Source of the DNA: Tenericutes bacterium HGW-Tenericutes-5
GTDB lineage: Bacteria; Bacillota_I; Bacilli_A; Izemoplasmatales; Hujiaoplasmataceae
NCBI GenBank assembly: GCA_002839125.1
Contig: PGXI01000039.1
Coordinates: 1 to 11,376 of the forward strand
Direction of reading: 5' to 3'
DNA length: 11,376 bases
This document shows, one piece after another, positions 6,941 through 11,376 of the stretch (positions are counted from its first letter, which is position 1; every line of letters begins with the position of its first letter). The notes under the pieces were generated by a model. It saw only the letters and a list, made by a program, of their open reading frames with translations. It was not told the origin of the DNA and did no database searches. Position numbers and translations under genes: made by a program.

Positions 6941-8923
6941 TCACCCGTTCTTTATCATGTCTACAAATTCTGCTTCATTGATTGTTTTCACACCTAAACT
7001 AATAGCTTTATCGTATTTCGATCCCGGACTGTCACCAACCAAAACGAAATCTGTCTTATTTGAAACGGCTGAACTTACATTCCCTCCGAATCTTTCAATA
7101 ATTGCTTTAGCTTCATTTCGAGAATAACCTTCCAAAGTTCCGGTAATTACAAATGTTTTATCCGTAAAAATACCAGAATTTGAAATTCGGTCATCTTCAT
7201 ATATCGTATTAACCCCAAGCGCTTCTAGCTCATTCAACATATCAATCATCTCTTGTTTATGGAAATATTGATATACAGAATTTGAAGTTGCTTCACCAAT
7301 ATCCTTAATAGATCCCAGTTCTTCAATGGAGACATCTAGAAAATCAAAAAGATTATGATGATTTTGAGCCAATACTTTAGCTGTTTTAGCCCCAACATGT
7401 CTAATGCCTAGTCCAAACAATAACTTATCGAGATTATTAGACTTTGAAATTTCAATTGCTTTAAGTAAATTATCAATGCTTTTCTCGCCAAACCCTTCTT
7501 TTTTGATTAACTCATTTCGATGGTTTTCTAACTTGAATATATCCGCAATATTTCTGATATATCCATCATTATAAAATTCAGTTAGAATCGCTTCGCCTAA
7601 ACCATCAATATTATAAGCTTCTCTTGAAGCAAAATGAATTAAACCTTCCAAATGCTTTGCTTCACAATTAGGATTTACGCAATAATAATCAGCTTCTGAT
7701 GTATTACGAATGAGTTCGGTTCCGCACATTGGACAATTCTTTATCATTTCAAAGGCTTGTTCTTTACCGGTTCTTCTCTCTTTAACCACTCTTAAAACTT
7801 CAGGGATTATCTCGCCGGCTTTTCTAACAACTACATAGTCCTTAATATGAATATCTCTATCATTGATAAAATCTTCGTTATGAAGAGTTGCTCTAGAAAC
7901 TAAAGAACCAGATATCATAACTGGTTTAAGTTTAGCTACCGGTTTTACTACTCCAGTTCTACCAATTTGAAAATCAATTGCTTCTAATACTGTTTCAACT
8001 TCTTCAGCCGGAAACTTAAATGCTGTAGCCCATTTAGGGAACTTTGAAGTATAACCAATTTCATTATACAAATCTAGTTCATTTACTTTGATTACCACAC
8101 CATCAATTTCATAATCCAATTGATTTTTAAAATCTTTAACTCTTTCAATAAACTTAATAACTTCCTCGATATCTTGACAGAATACTGTATTATCATTTAC
8201 TTTAAAACCAATTTTCTTTAATTCTTGAATAATTTCAAAATGATTTTGATTATCTAAACCGAATCCGTAATAAACAAAAACATCAAGATTCCTTTTGGCA
8301 ACAATTTTAGGATCAAGTTGCCTAATGCTTCCAGCCGCCGCATTTCTCGGATTCTTAAAAGGTTCTTCATTATACCTTAGTTTTTCTTCGTTTATTCGAT
8401 TAAAGTTTTTCTTACTTAGAAAGATTTCGCCTCTTACTTCAAGTGGTTCGTCAAAATCAATTTTTAACGGTATTGATTTTATGGTTTTAACATTCTCAGT
8501 TATATCTTCACCCAAAATTCCGTTACCTCTAGTAGCGGCTCTTTTATAGTATCCGTTTTCATATTTAATAGAAACTGATAATCCGTCAATCTTTAAGTCA
8601 ACAGTGAAAGTATATCTGTTTACGGCCTTTTTGATCTTTTTATCGAAATCTCTTAACTCATCATAACTAAAAACATTATCTAAAGAAAGCATTGGAATGT
8701 CATGTCTGACCTTCTCAAATTTTTCACTTACTTCTCCTCCAACTCTTTGGGTTGGAGAATCTTGTGTTTTATACTCTGGATATTCATTTTCTAGTTTAAT
8801 TAACTCTTTCATTAATCTATCAAACTCATAATCCGTTACACTTGGGCTATCTAATACATAATACTCATAACTATACTTATTCAATAACGATTTAAGTTCT
8901 TCAATACGATTCTTTATTTCCAT
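6941..8923 (-). CDS. ligA: NAD-dependent DNA ligase (LigA)
   Basis: Seals 3'-OH/5'-phosphate nicks using NAD+, in replication and repair. The 660-residue length is normal. The N-terminal NAD-binding region has the YYVLDSPSVTDYEFD motif (21-35). The nucleotidyltransferase domain has the adenylated lysine in LKIDGLS (Lys111), then TRGNGILGEDIT (131-142) and EVRGEIF (162-168). An OB domain follows, then a Cys4 zinc finger (Cys397, 400, 415, 420), helix-hairpin-helix repeats (about 430-555) and a C-terminal BRCT domain (about 583-660, with FVITGTLEG). The ATG follows GAGGTGGTGA (8931-8940) inside the end of pcrA, 2 bp after its stop. The pcrA-ligA order is shared with Bacillus. Confidence 0.98.
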   Translation of the reverse strand: MEIKNRIEELKSLLNKYSYEYYVLDSPSVTDYEFDRLMKELIKLENEYPEYKTQDSPTQRVGGEVSEKFEKVRHDIPMLSLDNVFSYDELRDFDKKIKKAVNRYTFTVDLKIDGLSVSIKYENGYYKRAATRGNGILGEDITENVKTIKSIPLKIDFDEPLEVRGEIFLSKKNFNRINEEKLRYNEEPFKNPRNAAAGSIRQLDPKIVAKRNLDVFVYYGFGLDNQNHFEIIQELKKIGFKVNDNTVFCQDIEEVIKFIERVKDFKNQLDYEIDGVVIKVNELDLYNEIGYTSKFPKWATAFKFPAEEVETVLEAIDFQIGRTGVVKPVAKLKPVMISGSLVSRATLHNEDFINDRDIHIKDYVVVRKAGEIIPEVLRVVKERRTGKEQAFEMIKNCPMCGTELIRNTSEADYYCVNPNCEAKHLEGLIHFASREAYNIDGLGEAILTEFYNDGYIRNIADIFKLENHRNELIKKEGFGEKSIDNLLKAIEISKSNNLDKLLFGLGIRHVGAKTAKVLAQNHHNLFDFLDVSIEELGSIKDIGEATSNSVYQYFHKQEMIDMLNELEALGVNTIYEDDRISNSGIFTDKTFVITGTLEGYSRNEAKAIIERFGGNVSSAVSNKTDFVLVGDSPGSKYDKAISLGVKTINEAEFVDMIKNG

Positions 8924-8925
8924 AA

Positions 8926-11112
8926 TTATTTCACCACCTCGTAACTTGGATGATCTTTAATTAAAATCTTAATGCCAATTGGACTTGGAAAAGCTACCCT
9001 GATTTTGTCATCTTCTATTGAAACAACAACACCCTTATTAAATGTTTTGTGCATTATCTTATCTCCAACACTAACATTTTTAACTGTTTGTTGATAAGTT
9101 ATTAGCTCTTCATCCATTTCTAAAACTTTACGATGTTTTGGTTTTTCATAAACTTCTTTTCTCGGTTGATACATTCCTTTTCTTTCAATAAACTCTTCAG
9201 GTATCTCTTCGATAAATTGAGAATCCAAATTAGTCATATATCTACCATACATGAATCTTGTTTGACAGTTTGTTAAGAAAACCTGTTCTTTAGCTCTTGT
9301 TAGCGCGACATAAAACAATCTTCTTTCTTCATCGACATCAAACCTATCCATTAAACTTTGACTAGACGGAAATAGAGTTTGCTCCAAACAAGTTATAAAA
9401 ACATATTTAAATTCTAAACCTTTGGCCGCATGCACTGTCATAAGGTTTACATACTCTCCATGTTCATCGATTTCTTGCGCTTGTTCATGTAATGCTAAAT
9501 CGTTTAATAAATTGACTAAAATTTCATAATTAGTAAAATTAATATCATATCCAGCTATCTTTTCCATAATAAGACTTTTAAACTCATTAAGATTGTCAAG
9601 TCTTCTTTCTGACTGAAAACTTTTATCTAGAGTTGCATCATCATTTTCTAACATAGCTTTATATCCAGACTTTTCAATAAGCTCATCATATGTATCAAGT
9701 AAAGATCTTTGATTGATTTTTTCTTTCAAGGATAAAATCAAATTCTTGAATTCTATCATTGCTTGCTTACTTTTTCCTTTTATTATATCGCTCTCTTCGC
9801 CAATGCAATCGAATAGTTTAATGTTATTGAGTTCTGCTTCTTCGACAATCTTTTGAAATGTTGCGTTGCCGATTCCTCTCTTTGGAGTATTATAAACGCG
9901 TGAAAAAGAATAATCATCACCCATGTTAATAACAAGGTGCAAATAAGCTATAATGTCTTTAATTTCCTTACGCTTATAAAATGAGATGTTACCAATTACG
10001 CGATGTGGGATATTGAACTTCAAAAATATATCTTCAAATCTTCTACTCATAGCGTTATTTCGGTAAAGAATTACGATATCGTTTAACTTGTCGCCGTCTT
10101 TCCAAAAACTTCTAATCTTGTCGAATACATAATATGCTTCTTCTTCATCTGTCCCTGCTTTGAAAAAAGTTATCTTATCTCCCGATCCCAAACTAGAAAA
10201 TAATTCTTTCTTTATTCTATTTTTATTGTTTTTTATTACTGAATTAGCAGCTTTTAAAATATTATCTCTTGATCGGTAATTTTGATTCAGTAATATTGTT
10301 TTATACTCAGGAAAATCACTCATAAACTTCTTAATATTTTCAATATTGGAGCCTCTAAAAGCATAGATACTTTGATCTTCATCGCCAACGATAAATAAAT
10401 TGCGATGATTTATTGATAATAACTTTACTATTTCATATTGCAAATTGTTAGTATCTTGAAATTCATCAACCAAAACGTATTCAAACTTCTCTTGATACTT
10501 CTTTAAAACTTTTGGAAACTGTTTGAATAAATCAAGAATCAAGACCAACAAGTCTTGAAAATCAACTAAATTATTATCTTTCAAATACTTATTGTACAAA
10601 GGATATAGTTGAATAACCATCGATCTTATTGGTTCACCTATTCCGTTAATTGAAGTATGCCCACCTTTTATAGCAGAAAATAAATTTGATGTTATCTTAG
10701 GTGAAAAGTTTTTTCGATCATAATTATGATCTTTCATAAGGTTTTTTACAATAATTGTGCTGTCTTCATCATCAATAATTTGAAAATCACGTGTATATCC
10801 TAAATTATGTATTTCACTACGTAGTATTTTCGCTCCCATAGCGTGAAAAGTGGAAATCCAAGCTCCTTCAACAGAACTATCAAGAAGTTTTCCAACTCTT
10901 TTTCTCATCTCTTCCGCAGCTTTGTTAGTAAATGTAATAGCTAATATATTGCCAGGAAAAATTCCGTTTTCTTCGATTAAATAAGCAATTCTTCTTGTTA
11001 GAACGCGTGTTTTACCGCTGCCGGCACCCGCTACAGCCATAATTGGTCCATGTACAGTCTTAACAGCCAAAACCTGTTGTTCATTAAGATTATTCAGTAT
11101 CAATTCTTTCAC
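8926..11112 (-). CDS. pcrA: ATP-dependent DNA helicase, UvrD/PcrA type
   Basis: Superfamily 1A 3'-5' helicase that displaces UvrC and the excised strand in repair and clears proteins such as RecA from DNA. The 728 residues carry all helicase motifs: a Q motif (LNEQQ, 9-13), Walker A GAGSGKT (29-35), ITFTNKAAEEM (59-69), Walker B VDEFQDT (215-221), GDEDQSIYAFRG (243-254), NQNYRS (276-281), MTVHAAKGLEF (558-568) and EERRLFYVALTRAKE (595-609). The last 50 residues (VSVGDKIMHKTFNKGVVV and following) fit the Tudor-like, RNA-polymerase-binding tail of PcrA. The start is GTG (11110-11112), with AAAGGTGAT at 11117-11125 as Shine-Dalgarno. It is the first gene of the pcrA-ligA-uvrA operon and diverges from the superoxide dismutase gene. 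Confidence 0.97.
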   Translation of the reverse strand: MKELILNNLNEQQVLAVKTVHGPIMAVAGAGSGKTRVLTRRIAYLIEENGIFPGNILAITFTNKAAEEMRKRVGKLLDSSVEGAWISTFHAMGAKILRSEIHNLGYTRDFQIIDDEDSTIIVKNLMKDHNYDRKNFSPKITSNLFSAIKGGHTSINGIGEPIRSMVIQLYPLYNKYLKDNNLVDFQDLLVLILDLFKQFPKVLKKYQEKFEYVLVDEFQDTNNLQYEIVKLLSINHRNLFIVGDEDQSIYAFRGSNIENIKKFMSDFPEYKTILLNQNYRSRDNILKAANSVIKNNKNRIKKELFSSLGSGDKITFFKAGTDEEEAYYVFDKIRSFWKDGDKLNDIVILYRNNAMSRRFEDIFLKFNIPHRVIGNISFYKRKEIKDIIAYLHLVINMGDDYSFSRVYNTPKRGIGNATFQKIVEEAELNNIKLFDCIGEESDIIKGKSKQAMIEFKNLILSLKEKINQRSLLDTYDELIEKSGYKAMLENDDATLDKSFQSERRLDNLNEFKSLIMEKIAGYDINFTNYEILVNLLNDLALHEQAQEIDEHGEYVNLMTVHAAKGLEFKYVFITCLEQTLFPSSQSLMDRFDVDEERRLFYVALTRAKEQVFLTNCQTRFMYGRYMTNLDSQFIEEIPEEFIERKGMYQPRKEVYEKPKHRKVLEMDEELITYQQTVKNVSVGDKIMHKTFNKGVVVSIEDDKIRVAFPSPIGIKILIKDHPSYEVVK

Positions 11113-11128
11113 GTTATCACCTTTAAAT

Positions 11129-11157
11129 ATTATATCATAATCTTACAGATATAATAA
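11129..11157 (-). promoter_or_regulatory. Candidate promoter of the pcrA-ligA-uvrA operon
   Basis: The minus strand has a consensus TATAAT (11129-11134) preceded by TGA, an extended -10. TTATTA (11152-11157) stands at 17-bp spacing as a weak -35. Transcription would begin near 11122-11124, almost at the Shine-Dalgarno, giving a leader of only about 10-14 nt. Other AT-rich -10-like strings lie upstream in the same gap, so this is the best candidate rather than the only one. Confidence 0.55.
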
Positions 11158-11180
11158 TATATATGAACGATATTTCTCGG

Positions 11181-11205
11181 AAAGCATCTAGTGAGCATAT
11201 GCTTT
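11181..11205. repeat. Dyad-symmetric element upstream of the sod promoter
   Basis: AAAGCAT (11181-11187) and ATGCTTT (11199-11205) are 7-bp inverted arms. Inside the right half, AGCATATGCT (11194-11203) is a perfect 10-bp palindrome whose last base is next to the sod -35 box. AGCAT thus appears twice in direct and once in inverted orientation. Placement and symmetry suggest an operator or activator site. I do not recognise it as a known regulator's box. Confidence 0.4.
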
Positions 11206-11232
11206 GAAATACATTGCGATTTGTGAGATAAT
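11204..11232 (+). promoter_or_regulatory. Promoter of the superoxide dismutase gene
   Basis: TTGAAA (11204-11209) and GATAAT (11227-11232) are separated by exactly 17 bp, with TGA just before the -10 (extended -10). This is a good vegetative sigma-A promoter. The predicted start is near 11239, leaving a leader of about 29 nt that contains the Shine-Dalgarno. Confidence 0.75.
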
Positions 11233-11251
11233 TAGGGTACAAACAAATATG

Positions 11252-11258
11252 AAGGAGT
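11252..11258 (+). promoter_or_regulatory. sod ribosome binding site
   Basis: AAGGAGT lies about 9 nt before the ATG at 11268-11270. It is a near-consensus Shine-Dalgarno and supports that start. Confidence 0.8.
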
Positions 11259-11267
11259 GATTATATA

Positions 11268-11376
11268 ATGAAACACATTTTACCAGAACTATCTTATAAA
11301 TATGATGCATTGGAACCTTATATCGATGCGAAAACAATGGAGATTCATCATACAAAACATCACCAAGGTTATATAA
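11268..11376 (+). CDS. sodA: Superoxide dismutase (Mn/Fe family), 5' part
   Basis: Converts superoxide to hydrogen peroxide and oxygen in the cytoplasm. Only the first 36 codons are present; the gene runs off the right edge. The protein starts MKHILPELSYKYDALEPYID and continues KTMEIHHTKHHQGYI, the classic N-terminal hairpin of Fe/Mn superoxide dismutases. His27 is the expected first metal ligand, and H31-H32 belong to the conserved KHHQ motif. The MEIHHTKHH wording is closer to Mn-type than typical Fe-type enzymes, but metal choice cannot be decided from this part. It has its own strong promoter, divergent from pcrA. Confidence 0.95.
   Translation, partial: MKHILPELSYKYDALEPYIDAKTMEIHHTKHHQGYI

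Noticed and set aside
8295..8549. Plus-strand open frame antisense to ligA.
   Set aside because: Shadow frame over the conserved ligase nucleotidyltransferase domain.
11149..11163. PerR/Fur-like AT-rich 15-mer upstream of sod.
   Set aside because: About 10 of 15 positions fit TTATAATNATTATAA, but only the left half-site is good; such matches are expected by chance in this composition.
11163..11207. Fourteen-codon plus-strand reading frame (MNDISRKASSEHML) in the pcrA-sod gap.
   Set aside because: It has no Shine-Dalgarno, lies upstream of the predicted sod transcription start and overlaps the dyad element and -35 box.
1..11376. Mycoplasma-type genetic code (TGA = Trp).
   Set aside because: Three genes end in TGA at the expected length, and conserved Trp residues are encoded by TGG.
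1..11376. Mobile element, prophage, defence system, CRISPR array or RNA gene.
   Set aside because: Genes are packed core functions with overlaps or short gaps. I saw no transposase, integrase, array-like repeats, tRNA cloverleaf or rRNA sequence.

Overview
The window is a compact, AT-rich housekeeping region. Eight complete genes lie on the minus strand, and the first 36 codons of a ninth run off the right edge on the plus strand. TGG encodes Trp and TGA is used as a stop (whiA, the membrane protein gene, ligA), so the code is standard. Together with low GC, Gram-positive-type Shine-Dalgarno sites, TGn-extended -10 boxes and Bacillota-like gene content (HprK, WhiA, PcrA), this suggests a low-GC Bacillota or an Acholeplasma/Izemoplasma/Haloplasma-type lineage rather than a TGA=Trp Mycoplasma. 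The exact taxon is not determined.

Region 1 (11112 down to 4126): a DNA repair operon, pcrA - ligA - uvrA, with 2- and 4-bp gaps. It encodes a UvrD-family helicase, the NAD-dependent DNA ligase and the UvrA damage sensor. These cover damage recognition, removal of the excised strand and nick sealing. uvrB and uvrC are not in the window.

Region 2 (4056 down to 20): a second tight unit with its own candidate promoter: a 4-TM membrane protein (YvlD-like by my reading) - hprK - lgt - whiA - acpS. Several of these genes overlap or nearly touch. The products are a carbon-regulation kinase/phosphorylase, a lipoprotein-maturation enzyme, a division/chromosome regulator and the enzyme that activates acyl carrier protein.

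Region 3 (11113-11267): a 155-bp divergent intergenic region holding candidate promoters for pcrA (minus) and a superoxide dismutase gene (plus), plus a dyad-symmetric sequence abutting the sod -35 box. No stretch of 300 bp lacks a gene.

The outstanding feature is Lgt. It is about 408 residues instead of the usual 260-300, because about 90 residues precede the conserved enzyme. They comprise a signal peptide with a perfect lipobox (LSGC) and one domain resembling an InlB B-repeat. The enzyme that lipidates lipoproteins therefore looks like a lipoprotein itself, a candidate substrate of its own reaction. I found no mobile element, CRISPR array, phage gene, tRNA or rRNA. Apart from the Lgt fusion the region is conserved core genome.
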